From positions 682,001 to 746,000 of the forward strand of contig MU008169.1 of NCBI GenBank assembly GCA_010909165.1: DNA of 64,000 nt, read 5' to 3'. The translations under genes were made by a program, and so were the position numbers. This document shows positions 41,263 to 52,060 of this stretch, piece by piece; the first letter of the stretch is position 1, and each line of letters opens with the position of its first letter. The stretch is from Anthoceros angustus. Taxonomy: Eukaryota > Streptophyta > Anthocerotopsida > Anthocerotales > Anthocerotaceae. The notes under the pieces are model-generated. The model saw nothing but the letters and a program-made list of their open reading frames with translations. It was not told the origin of the DNA and made no database searches.

Positions 41263-42100
41263 GAGTGTATCTATTTATCTTCGAACGTAGAGTGCCTACG
41301 CCTAGGCTGGTTGGTGTCGTTGATGCCGGATGTTCTCATGTGCCCTCATGATACGGATCCGAGTCTCGTTACGCCTTGGGTGTTTATTGGTTGGATATCC
41401 GGATTATCATGATTAGGAAAATCAAAATATATATTTACGCTTGCCTTTTGGAGTCTTGGGATAAGGACCATAATTGTTGAGTCGATTATGTGGTGTCGGT
41501 GTTGCTCCGTCCGGACGCGTGTCGGGCTGTGATGATGAGCGGCCGACCTGCGGAGGGATGATCCGGATGCTGGGGGCGTCTGCGTGTGTAGGCGGTCCAT
41601 GTTCACGCCTTGGTGTGGGCGCTCGTGCCCAGATTCAGGCGTTACGCATGGTGAGCTCTCCCCATCCTGGTGGCCGGGTGCAGAACCTCCTTGGTGCGCG
41701 CCTGTAGGGCTGATGTGATGGAGGCCGTCGAGGGTGTCGTCCTCGTCAAGCCCCATACTGAGCTCGCCTACCCCCTTAGCTCAGAGCCGTTGCGCCCGGG
41801 GCTGGAGGAGAGTGCCAGTGAGGGTGGCAGGTCGGCATTGCATCGCCCGAACATGATTGGTTGAGGTGTGTCCCCAGCAGACTGAAATAGGGGGCCGTGC
41901 GTGGGTGCAGGTGTGGCTGGAGGTGCGGGTTGGGCGGGGGGCTGAGGCTGAGCCTGGGGCTGTGGTTGTGGTGGGATCCGGCCAGGGACGGAGAAATCCA
42001 CGGAACCATCCTCGTCGTCGCTGTCTACAGGTTGTGAAGCTCCCACTGGCTGTGGCTGCATATCCTCAAGAAATGTGACATCGCGAGAATGAGTCACCTT
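41263..42100 (-). pseudogene. Copia-B RT start and Pro/Gln-rich linker
   Basis: 42097-41768 reads THSRDVTFLEDMQPQPVG, the conserved end of copia integrase (SRDVxFxE). A Pro/Gln/Ala-rich linker (PQPQPQAQPQPPAQPAPPAT) follows, as usual between integrase and reverse transcriptase. 41263-41700 corresponds to the RT upstream region of Copia-A (about 40-400). Confidence 0.7.
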
Positions 42101-42340
42101 GTGGGTTTGAGGGTGTATAATTTTGTAGCCTTTGATGGTCGGTGGGCAGGAGCAGGAACCGGGCCTTATTGTCGAGTTTTGTCACGAGAGCCTTGGGAAT
42201 GTGGGCATACACAGGAGCTCGAATACCCGTAATGAGGATAAATCTGGCTTGTTGCCTGTCCAGGCTTCGTATGGGGTGCCCTGAGAGAGGGACAAGGTTA
42301 GTGTTGCGATGTAGCGTCTTGCATTGCCTCGGCGATGGAT

Positions 42341-43028
42341 TTAGATGGCCAGGCGTGGATGAGCATGGCTAGTCCAGCGATTTGTATAGTTCTGTTCATC
42401 CATTCTGCGACCCGTTACCGAGAGGTGTGTGGTGGTAATCATGCATTGATCGTGTTCCTTGCGAAGTTGGAAAATTAGTGGAGCCATATTCACCACCTCC
42501 ATCGGATCTGAGGCAAAAGTAAGGTATCGCTTGTTTGTTTTCGGACCCGAGGTCTTGTAGTCCTTGAAGCATGAAAATGCTTGGGCCTTGTTCTTGAGTG
42601 TGTAAATGACAGTGAAGCGAGTGAAGCCGTCGATTACCAGCATAAAGTAGGTGTAGCCGAACAATGATCTGGTGAAGGGCCCGCAGAGGTCAGAATGTAC
42701 CAGCTGAAGGCGCTTGGTTGCTCGTGTGTTGGATGCCTTAGGAAAAGGTGATCGATGGCTCTTTCCAAGGGAACAGCTTCACAAGTGCCAAGTCCTCACG
42801 TGAGAGGGTAGTTGAGCATGAGTTTTAACATGTCCTTCATTTTCGCAGATTCATGTGCCCGAGCATGCCACAGTGAACGCTCCGATTGTGTTTACGTGCC
42901 TCGCGGATAGAGATGAGGGTGGCTAACCACGAGATGGTATAAGTCGTCATTTTAAGGTCACCGTGGCGATCAGTCGCTTGTGTTTCAATGACACAATGGT
43001 CGCCCAAAGTGCACGAAATGTTGATCAA
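42341..43028 (-). pseudogene. Copia-B integrase and pre-integrase domain
   Basis: 42664-42341 begins MFGYTYFMLVIDGFTRFTVI and continues through KAQAFSCFKDYK, the copia integrase core start (the second Asp of DDF is Gly). 43028-42837 carries DLKMTTYTIS and HCGMLGHMNLRK, the start of the pre-integrase domain. Frames do not connect. Confidence 0.7.
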
Positions 43029-43374
43029 CCTTTCGAACGAGAAGAGATTTTGGTGAGGCCGTGTACTAGAAGGACATCGAAATCAGAGGTTGAGTTGGGT
43101 TGGACATTGAGGTCTACTGATCCAAGCCCAAGTATGTGGTGTTTAGAATTGTCACCAAGGCTGACAAAATTCGGCTGTGCTGTAGGTGTTATTTTAGTGA
43201 AGTATTCCCTGTGGGGAGTCATATGTTGGGAGGCTCCGAGTCATATACCCGCCTTTGGGCAGATAAGGAGGCTACAAGAGCCGAGGTGTGCTAGTGTTGA
43301 GGGTCGTGGTCAATGTGAGCGAGGAAAGCCTTAGAGTGCCTCGCATGGTTAAGGGCCGCCTGGCCGAATGTCGA

Positions 43375-43951
43375 TCAGTAATTGTTAGAAGATCCTAACC
43401 GCCACTTCTTCATACTAGGATCTTCCATGATGGGTTGAAATTGCCTCGCCTCGCCGGGGAATGTACCGTCCTCTATTTGTGCGATTGTGCCCCTAAGGAG
43501 CCTCTTCCACGACTGCTCCGCCTCGTCCTGTGAAGAAAGCACCGCTGGAGGAGGGCCTCGCCTGAGCAAATACTTTCCGACGGCCTTCCTCCGTAAGCAT
43601 GGCACTTAAAACCTTGTTGACCGTGAGGGGTTGAATTTCGTAAGCCTCAGACGACCCCGACCCCACGATTCCTGTAGAATGTGGATAGCGATTGCGGCTA
43701 GAGCTCCTCGGGATGTTGAATGAGGGCTGAATTTCACGGTCCACCAAACACCATTGCGTGGTGGTCCACATGGTCGCCCGCCATGCGAAGACCGAGGTAG
43801 CTCTTGATAGTGTGTATGGTGTGCATGATGTCGTGGCGTCAGATTTCTGCAACAAGCTATGCCTACCTGTGGGTCGTCCTCCAAATGCGATTTGCCTTGC
43901 TTCATGCTTTGCATGAGAACATTTTTGGCTTGTTGGTTGTAGTCCTCCCAT
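43375..43951 (-). pseudogene. Copia-B gag, broken
   Basis: Homologous by position to 2631-3060 of Copia-A. Pieces such as VNKVLSAMLTEEGRRKVFAQ and GAFFTGRGG can be read. The N-terminal gag part near 44000-44100 is cut by Copia-C at 44111. Confidence 0.6.
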
Positions 43952-44110
43952 TCTTCTTTCTCCTTACGTGGTGCAACTCGGGCAAGCTATGGGGTGCCAA
44001 CCCCACCAACGTAGCCCCATAGCTTGGTTAAGGTGATCCAAATTTCCAAGTGGGGAAATTATGTTGGCGTCAAACTTGTCCTCCTGGAGGGGAGAGGTGG
44101 AGGTTGACAT

Positions 44111-44292
44111 TGTGGAGATACCTCATGCATCTAGCAAGAAAGGCCAGATGCGAGGCATGCGAGCAATGGAAATAAAACGATGTGTATTTAATAATGAGCA
44201 GAAAAATGTTATATACAAAAGTAGCCTAATAACCCTAAATAGCATAACCTAAAAGTAAGTGATATTTAACCGTCGTGGTTATTAATCCAACA
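44111..44292 (-). repeat. 3' LTR of Copia-C
   Basis: A 182-bp LTR that differs from 50177-50360 by a few indels. The polypurine tract (AAGTGGGAG on the minus strand) abuts at 44293. Confidence 0.9.
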
Positions 44293-45300
44293 CTCCCACT
44301 TAACCTCGACGGTTAAAACCAGTATAAAGTCCACCAAAATAAGTTCTGGTCAGCACCCCATCCGGGTACTGATCGGCACTCGGCCGCTTAACTGCAGAGT
44401 TTCGATATGAAGCCCGCTACAAGCCACGCCCCGCTTTTCCTTGCACTATGTCTACCAAAATACATTATTTATAACAAAGCCATTGCGAGATTCAGATAAA
44501 CACGGCATAAACACTCCGCGAACACAACAGCATTAAAAGTTGCGATCTTCACATCGCTGGTGGCGCCGCGACCTGAATTTCTTCACAAACATGGTGCAAC
44601 TTGAAAGCGGCGGGTTTTCTAGCCAAGGCACTGTGACAGATCTCGTGAAAAATCTCAAGGCTCCTGCAAATCTGCAGTACTGTGAAAAGTCCGGCCAACC
44701 ACGCACACAAAGCGCCGCGGGACTTAGCTAGGGCTGATGGCAAGTGCAAGGAGCTGCGAGGCCGGAAGAGGCGAGGGCTCGTGCTAACTCATCCGCAAGT
44801 GGAGACACGGGTGGAGGAAAGGGAAGATGATAGGCACTGCGTGGAGGAGTATAGAGAAATGTTGAGGAACTCAAACTCGTGGCCTATACACACCGAGCAA
44901 GAACGAAGGACATTAAGGTGAGGATGCCTCGTGATAGCAATCTCCATGTCACAGGGGATTAGGTAATTGTGAGGCTTCATCCTGAAAAACATGGAGGTGA
45001 TGGTGACTAACCTAACAGATGGTGCTCCCAGCAGTGTGAACAAGACAACCAAGTCGAAAAAGGATCACAGAGGAGACTAGTTACATGGTAAATTGTGGGT
45101 CACCCACCATGTAAGCATTCAATCGCGAAAATACTTGCTGAAATCTAGACCTAAACCCTCTACATGTGTCGATGTTTGTGTTTGGGCGTGGTTTAGTGAG
45201 GACATCAGTATTTCCGCCGGTGGATATAAGAAGTGACAATTCCCTAGCCTGACATCCCTAACGAGTGATGTGCAATTCTATATGTTTCTTCTAGCGTGAA
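44293..45300 (-). other. Copia-C 3' region between RNase H and LTR
   Basis: The polypurine tract is at 44293-44301. The rest has only short frames and nothing recognisable. RNase H begins near 45320. Confidence 0.5.
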
Positions 45301-45321
45301 ATCTAGGACGATCAACAAGGG

Positions 45322-45552
45322 CTAGGGCGATTGATTATCACAGGCTGCTGTAGTAGGGAGTAGCTGCTCAGGAATCGAGGAGAGGAAAGAGCGTGCCCAT
45401 ATTCTTTTCGCAAAGATCGGTGAGACATTTATATTCGCTTCGGCTTGAGAGGGCAATCGCTTTGTTTCATGACTCCATGTAACTACCGCGAAGATAAGAA
45501 GAAGACATATGTAGACAAGCTCTTGCGTGTGTCCCCATCGGATGCCCAACAA
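45322..45552 (-). pseudogene. Copia-C RNase H
   Basis: FAVVTWSHETKRLPSQAEAN and ACDNQS match the copia RNase H pattern (VSWxSKKQxxVxxSxxEAE ... CDNxS). Other parts are out of frame. Confidence 0.7.
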
Positions 45553-46008
45553 GACGCAAAGGCTGACAAGGTAGGTGTTTCTCTGTTCTTTGTAGCATAG
45601 TCCATAATTATGTGTCCCCTTTAAATAACGAAATACTCGTTTGATGGCGATCCAGTTGATTACGGCCGTGATCCAGAATTGAGAGGTATGTTCACGATAT
45701 GTGATGTCCAGAGTCGATTACTTACAAACAATAAGCCGCCAACCGCTTGCGGTATGGGACATCTTTCATGTCGAATGTCAGCAAACGGATCATCCTTGGT
45801 GAGCTTCACTCCACTTGCACAAGGTGTGTTAGCGGATGTGCACCCATGTTAAAACGTTGGAGAATTTACGAAATGTATTTACGTTGATGGATGATGATCA
45901 AACCCTCCGACGCTCTCAATACTTGTATACCCGCATGAATTTTCAGCCTACATCCGTCATTTCAAATTGCTCAGTAACATGTCTTGAACTCGTGCTAACA
46001 AGTGGGTA

Positions 46009-46741
46009 TCATTTCCAGAAATATGGCATCATCAACGTAACAAAGAAGAAGAACATAAGAGGTGCCATCATCATAGATGTAAGGATCTGCAGGCTTTGTC
46101 GAAATCCAAGGCCCCTTAGGCGTATCCGTTGCATTCCACCGCTCGCACTTTGTTTAAGACCATAAATACACTTAATCACATACATAGTCCGGATGATCGT
46201 GGTCTTCATAGCCTTCAGTCGTTCCATATACAATTCTTCTTCGAGTATCCCATGTAAGAAGGCCGTTTTACATCCATTTGCTGCAATTCTAAATCACGCT
46301 CAGAAAAAGCAAGCATGAGGCGAATTGATTGAGAGCGCACTTGGAGAAAATGTCTCCGGAAATCACGTATTTGTGTGAATCCACGTATGCAGAGCCTTGC
46401 TTTATAACGTGCTATGTTACCATCGCATCTAACTTATGCTTGAATACCCATTTGGTGTTATTGGTTTGCGCCTTAGGACGAGGAACAAGTTTCCGTGTAC
46501 CATTTTTCATAAGATCGTTGAATTCATCATCCACAAAGATGCCTCCACTTATCTCTATATGACCTGAAAATGCTTCTTTGAGAGTGACAGCTCGGGAGGG
46601 ATGATGGGCAAAGAGGCATTGTGATGATGGGATACATCCCACCGACTTACGAAAGTCAATAGATGTGTAACGGGCTCTAGCCATCGGAGGGAGGGCGATG
46701 AGCACGTGTAGACCTACGCATGTGTTCATGTGTAATATCAC
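46009..46741 (-). pseudogene. Copia-C reverse transcriptase
   Basis: The N-terminal part lies at 46741-46412 (EFNDLMKNGTRKLVPRPKAQ, then TKWVFKHKLDA) and the palm entry at 46233-46009 (VIKCIYGLKQSASGGMQRI). These are standard copia RT motifs. The catalytic YxDD is not seen in an open frame. Confidence 0.75.
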
Positions 46742-47321
46742 CGAATCGGTAATGTCTCTTCTTCACGGAAGAATCGAGCTTGGGAAGAAGCCGTGTTCAG
46801 TTCGATTCTACTGTTAACCGGATTGTGGGAGGCTCATGATCGAATTTTCAGCATTGTCATGCGGTGTTACGCATCGGGCTCGCATCTAGTGGAGTATCAC
46901 CGGAGGAGCAGTGTGGGAGATGACACCAAGATCGACCACCTCACAACATCATCTGGATACTCACGAATTTTCAATACAATTGGTCGTAACCCCAAAAGTG
47001 CACGTAAAATAAGGAGAATCGGTGATGATGGAACCAAATGCTCAATAAAGGTAACACTACGGGCTACCACCGGCTGCATATTTTGCATATCAAGAAGCTT
47101 GTAGCCCTTAGTCACTTCAATTGTAGCCTACAAATACAAGTTGTCTCGAGCGATTGTCAAGCTTACGCCTCTTCTCTGCGCACATAAGCAAAGGCCCGAG
47201 AACCAAATATGCGAAGATGTAAAAGACTTGGCTTTCTATTCCAAAAGAGCTGAAAAGGTGTGCCACCAGAATGTAACGAGAGGTAAGGCGGTTCAAAATG
47301 TAGGTTGTCAGGATAATGCCC

Positions 47322-47833
47322 TCAAAAAAGGATTGGGCGATCCGGACTATAAAAGCATGGAGCGCTCATCCCCATCGTAGTCCGGTTTCTTCCGCCACAC
47401 TGCTGCGTGTATGGAACTATCACCGATGAATAATGCCTTGTGTTTCGTGAAATGCTCAAAGGCGAGCTTGTAAATTCCCCTCCGTTGTCGCGGAACATCT
47501 TCAGATACCAGATTGCCTTTGAACAACCAACACCATCTTGAAATATCCGAAAGGTGTCACTCTTATGCTCCATAGGGTAGGTCCATGTATATCCGCTATA
47601 GTCATCATGAGAGTAAAATAATATAATGCTCCACCAAGGGATTGTTCTTGAAGTCTCCCACCGATGTCGCATGTACTAACTCCAAGCTGCGGATCGAAAT
47701 GGTAGGAAAAGGAGTCTCGCTTTGCCAAAGCACAAACTTCGCATATGGGAGATCTTTGAAGCAGGAAGGGCTCTAGAACCCGCTTTGATAAGTCAACAAG
47801 TTTAGAACGGTTTGCATGCCCAAGGCATGCCAA
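47322..47833 (-). pseudogene. Copia-C integrase and pre-integrase domain
   Basis: 47833-47501 reads LGHANRSKLVDLSKRVLEPF and CEVCALAKRDSF (zinc-binding pre-integrase). 47672-47322 reads HDDYSGYTWTYPMEHKSDTF and KMFRDNGGEF, the integrase core with its second Asp. The frames overlap out of phase. Confidence 0.75.
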
Positions 47834-48269
47834 AGTATCTCGATGTTGTCAAGGGACCAACAAGTGGAATTTGCTTGTTCACGGATACAAGAGATATCCG
47901 ACGATACAATTCAATCTAGACGACTTTGAAAATACATGAGAAGGTGAGCTACGAGCAAAGCAACATGTGGTTTCGAGATCGTAAGTATGAGGTCCTTCAT
48001 CGCATTATCTTACTAAGTGACATTAAATTTTTAGCCATCTTAGGAACATAAAGAACATCCGTAGAACTAAGGCGGTATCATCATGAAGTGGGAACTTACA
48101 GGATGCCTTTACCATGTATGTGCGATGCTGGAACTGGATTCATCACCTAAAACACTGCTCGAAATAGTGGTAAGAGTCAAGCTAGTGAATTGAAGCTCAT
48201 CACGATATGTGAGCGGTGGCACCGCTATCAAGGTACCAACCGCTCACCTCACTCGCTTTGAGTGCTCGA

Positions 48270-49200
48270 TCATAATATTTTCACAACCGGTTTGCTTGAC
48301 CGAGGTTCGGAAACCTTCTCTTTTGATTGTGATGTGGCGTGTGTAGGTCGAGGTGTTGCCCACGAGGCTCCCCTTTTCTTTCTGCACTCGCCCGGCTGAG
48401 TCCCACACCAATTGCGCTTACCTTGTCTCCTTGATAAGGTTGAGCGGCATTGCGCGGGTGGTTGACCTCTCCTCCGCCTCTCATGTTGAATCGACCTCCT
48501 CGTCGCAGAAAAACTTTGTCGGTTTAGAACGTGTTGTCCCCTTGATGACATTTGGCGGCTCATTTCCTCTTGATATAGAGCCCCAATAACATCCGTGAGC
48601 TTGACACTGCCGGCTCGAATGGGACCATTTTGTGTGGTGACAAATGTCCGTAACGGGAGGCGGTGAGAAGTCAGTGCTACCGCATCCACCTCTTGCATAG
48701 TTGTGCCAAGAGCACCATTTGAGCACGCAAGTGCCTAAACCGACTAGTGAATGCCGCAATGTAATCTCCTTCCTTCATGCGCAAGGTATAAAATTGCACT
48801 GATCGCATAAGCTCATCATTGTTTCAACTTTGTAAGTTCCTAAGTGATCCCAAATTGCTTTTGCATTGGTAAGGAACTCAATTTCGTGGACAAGATCGAC
48901 TCAAGCCCATTGACTAGGAGGGCAACAGAATTCTCGTGTTATCCCATGCATCTTCGCTTTGAGTAACGTAGCTCCCCGCTGTAGGATTAGAAGGAGTGCC
49001 GGATCCGGGTTTGTCCCATCAACTACATCCCGGACTCCACGAGCAAGTAAAGTGGATTTCATCCGACACTCCAAATATCAAAACGCGTGCCATTAAATCT
49101 ATCCGTGCTCTTGAGATCGGAGGTAAAAGTAGTGATCAGACGGTGTAGCTACATCTGTATAACAGAAAAGATGGAGCAAGCAAAGACTAACTAACAAGGA
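48270..49200 (-). pseudogene. Copia-C gag, broken
   Basis: 48698-48270 begins MQEVDAVALTSHRLPLRTFV. It includes an Arg-rich segment, and NWCGTQPGECRKKRGASWAT resembles a degraded zinc knuckle. The N-terminal gag part (48700-49200) has no open frame. Confidence 0.55.
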
Positions 49201-50163
49201 AGCGTAATTCTAATGCGTAAATGAATAGTAACCATTCAAATCTTAGTGTGTAACTATCAAGATAATAAACGTGCCCTAAAAATAAATATAAACTAGGGCT
49301 AAAGGGAGGAAAGGGGATTCAGAGAACATGAAGGGAAGCCGTAGTGACATACTCAGTAACCCTAACTGCCTCTCTTCATATCTCGCAATCATGGTGGAGC
49401 AATTGAGACACAAGAATCCAAAGAACAAATCCCTAATTGCAACCTCTCCTCAGGCAATGGAAACAAATCAGGATCGTGATAGGTGGGCAACAATGCCTCA
49501 AGATTTAGATTCTCCCGCAATGGATGGCTTGTCTCGTCATTTTCTCAAGGGAAGGCAAATTAGAAACCCCAAGAAGAATGAACAGATTGTCAATTCGTTG
49601 CAAATAACGAAAACACTTCTTGCGGCAATTAAGTGCACGTGTGCGCTTCTCTTGCTCATGCAAAGCCTCTAGAAAAATGTCTGTCTTGCACGAATTGAGC
49701 CACACATTTTCAATCCGATTACAATGAGATTCTACAAGAGAATGGATATCCTCATGTGCGGATTTTCAATCAAAATCTTCGCCTTCTATAGCATCATCAA
49801 GAAACTCCAAATTAGATCGCAGCCTTTTATTGTCTAAATGTGATATTTAGATTGTGTTTTAAATTGTCGATTCTGGTCACTTGTTTGGAGTGACTTCCAC
49901 AAGCTCGAACTTCTTGATGTCTATTTAATCTTTGCTCCTGTTTAAAATTATGGAGCCTTCTTTGCTCTTGCGACTGCCTCTTCCGATACTGCCGGATTAT
50001 TTCTCGATAATTATCGAGAAAATCTGCAATCCAGGCAGCTTGGGAGTGGGTGGAGAGATTAGTGGTCCACGCTGGTGCCTTGAAGGAAATTCACCACGCG
50101 AGAACACACGTTCTCCACGACCACGAGGCATTGCAAGATACAAAGGATTCAGACACCATCAAG
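49201..50163 (-). other. Copia-C leader
   Basis: About 0.95 kb between gag and the primer-binding site. A 114-codon plus-strand frame (49328-49672) is present, but nothing supports it as a gene. Confidence 0.5.
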
Positions 50164-50176
50164 GTGCTCGATACCA
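50164..50176 (-). other. Copia-C primer-binding site
   Basis: TGGTATCGAGCAC on the minus strand directly after the LTR is a variant of the initiator Met-tRNA site TGGTATCAGAGC. Confidence 0.75.
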
Positions 50177-50360
50177 TGTGGAGATACCTCATGCATCTAG
50201 CAAGAAAGGCCATGCAGAGGCATGCGAGAGCAATGGAAATAAAACGATGTGTATTTAATAATGAGCAGAAAAATGTTATATACAAAAGTAGCCTAATAAC
50301 CCTAAATAGCATAACCTAAAAGTAAGTGGGATATTTAACCGTCAAGGTTATTATCCAACA
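50177..50360 (-). repeat. 5' LTR of Copia-C
   Basis: A 184-bp LTR with TG/CA ends, a pair with 44111-44292. Confidence 0.9.
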
Positions 50361-50529
50361 GATATCTTGTGTATGTTTAGTCTCTAAACGCTTAAATCAT
50401 CGTGTTTCCGAGTAGGGTATATATTTCTATCTGCATGGTGATCAGGACTCTATATGTTCTTTGAGGAATTTAATGTGTGTGGGTCGGCTTAATTTCTCTA
50501 TCACGGAATTGTGGAGGTTTGTGATTTCT

Positions 50530-50835
50530 TCAGCAGTGGGAGCGTGAAGAAACCGTGGCTGACTTAAGGACCCTAAGGATGTGACCTGTTCCTGATGCGT
50601 GAGAGATAGGAAGTTCACTGAAGCTGGATAGGTGATGTGTCATATCTTTGGTCAAGGTATCCTCAATGAATTCTTCCCTATTAGAAGCTGTGATGCCAGA
50701 AACTCTAGTCCATGCGTAGATTAGTACATCTTCATGAGCCTCTCTTAAGAATCTCTGCTCTATGGAATCGTAGAGATTCCAAATGGGCATCCCTATTTGC
50801 CCGCTTTGAGTTGGCGTTTTTCTTAGAACCCGCAT
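50530..50835 (-). CDS. Copia-B leader ORF (101 aa)
   Basis: An open frame in the leader of Copia-B between LTR and gag. It reads MPIWNLYDSIEQRFLREAHE and VLIYAWTRVSGITASNREEF. The block LREAHEDVLIYAWTR corresponds to LKEARENLWAYAWIR in the Copia-A leader frame, at the same place relative to the LTR. This points to a protein-coding leader shared by the two families. The function is unknown. Confidence 0.45.
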   Translation of the reverse strand: MRVLRKTPTQSGQIGMPIWNLYDSIEQRFLREAHEDVLIYAWTRVSGITASNREEFIEDTLTKDMTHHLSSFSELPISHASGTGHILRVLKSATVSSRSHC

Positions 50836-50908
50836 GTTGTAGAGGGTTATTCTTCATGATTCTAGGGCAGGGGCTAGGACGTCATGCTGCCCGCCTCGAC
50901 ACTACGTT

Positions 50909-51104
50909 TGTCACATGGACCGGGCACAGGATGTGAGAGACATATATTGGATTGATTAGCAATGAGAGAAGTGTACATGTATGTCGTTCGGGTACGTGCT
51001 TAAGCGGCGCCTTTTTGTAACCGTTCGGTGATGCATTACGCTTGAGTTCTAAAAATATGTTAAAGAAGCTGAAACGTGCCTAAGGCGAGATGCTACTACT
51101 TTTA
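50909..51104 (-). repeat. 5' LTR of Copia-B
   Basis: It begins TGTCACATGGACCGGGCACA and runs to CTACTACTTTT, aligned with 28421-28628. No clear Met-tRNA primer site follows it on the minus strand, in contrast to Copia-A and C. Confidence 0.75.
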
Positions 51105-51428
51105 GATGTCACCCTAACCTCTCTAGCCAAAAGGCGAAGATGAGGATGCGGGTGGGGACCAGACAATGAGGGGTTTGGCGATGGCATTACAGATGGCCCC
51201 CGCAGTGTGGATCATATCCAGCCCCGGCAGCAGGATGGAGGGATAGTGATGGGGCGAGAGGTGGATGTGAATGGGATTTGGTCATCCATGGCACTCAAAG
51301 GGTTCAATTCGATCCGATTCTTGGGGTAGACAATCGAGGAAAAAGAGGAAGGGATTGAGAGTCTTTGGCAATCGCGTGGAGGACGGCGGGGTGGGAAGGT
51401 CAACAAGTGCGGCGAAGCAGCATGGCAC

Positions 51429-52060
51429 ATGATGTCCGAGGGGCCAAGAGCTCCCAAAGTTCATAGAAGGCCAAGGGCAGTCTTTGTAGCCACGGATGAC
51501 GAGGCTAGCGAGGCCGGAGAGATGTTGCGAGGGAGGCAATTGCGGGAAAGAGAGTATGGAGTCCACGTTAAAGCTGTCCATCAATGTTGTAGACCTCGTA
51601 AGAACTATGTCACTTTGGCAAGTACGTAAGCTAGACTGGCTTGGGTGGAGGCTTTGATGCAAAAGATGAAGCATTCCACGGGTGGTCAGGTGTCACCATG
51701 ATTGTCAATAGACCCGGCCCAAAGGTCCCAACAAGAACTTCTTTGACATGGATAAGGTGGATCGGGGTGTACAAATTTTATGTATTGAGGAGGAATCATT
51801 CCTTCGGGCCGAGATCTAGACTAGCCGACTTGTATCCATTGGTTCAAGAGTGTGGATGGATGCATATGTTCTTGCTGGCCTCACAAATGAGGAGATGAGG
51901 TTAGTAACCGATCACAACACCATTGCGGATGCCGGAAGACTTTTACTTTCATCGGCCGTGTGAGGTACATCGTAATCCTAGATGAAGGCCAGCTAGTTGA
52001 TGGGTCAAGACTTAGACTGAAGTTGGAGATTGTGGGCTATGCACTTCGGGAGTTAGGAAA
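51429..52060 (+). pseudogene. Element II ParB-like segment
   Basis: Right after Copia-B the plus strand holds coding-like pieces. Across frames near 51740-51970 one reads MDKVDRGVQILCIEEESFLR, VWMDAYVLAGLTNEEMRLVT and FTFIGRVRYIVILDEG. VWMDAYVLAGLTNEEM lines up with VEAHVYRGLKQMRVLA of the E3 ParB-like domain, and both are followed by an Asn (HNTIAD / YNNNVD). The GGNH motif itself is not legible. Order, strand and location fit the rightward gene cut by Copia-B at 28420. Confidence 0.4.

Larger units (their letters stand above)
44111..50360 (-). mobile_element. Copia-C, complete element nested in Copia-B
   Basis: LTRs 44111-44292 and 50177-50360 begin TGTGGAGATACC and end ATCCAACA. The flanks GACAT (44106-44110) and GATAT (50361-50365) are a 5-bp target duplication with one mismatch. 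The domain order gag, integrase, RT, RNase H on the minus strand is that of copia. It is only distantly related to Copia-A and B. Length 6.25 kb; all frames broken. Confidence 0.88.
28421..51104 (-). mobile_element. Copia-B, split by nested insertions
   Basis: A minus-strand copia related to Copia-A. Its LTRs (28421-28628 and 50909-51104) share long identical stretches (CACATGGACCGGGCACAGGA). The interior is divided into 28629-32154 (RNase H, RT), 41263-44110 (RT start, integrase, gag) and 50361-50908 (leader). The separators are E3, Copia-C and, within the first piece, a 1.65-kb fragment of Element II. The sequence across each junction resumes the Copia-A order, which fixes the nesting. The element itself is about 7 kb without insertions. 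A target duplication is not evident. Confidence 0.8.

Noticed and set aside
41768-42097. Pro/Gln-rich frame as a possible host transcription factor domain
   Set aside because: It follows SRDVTFLED, the end of copia integrase, so it is the usual integrase-RT linker.
49328-49672. 114-codon plus-strand frame in the Copia-C leader
   Set aside because: Antisense to the element, without recognisable motif or homologue in the other copia elements here.
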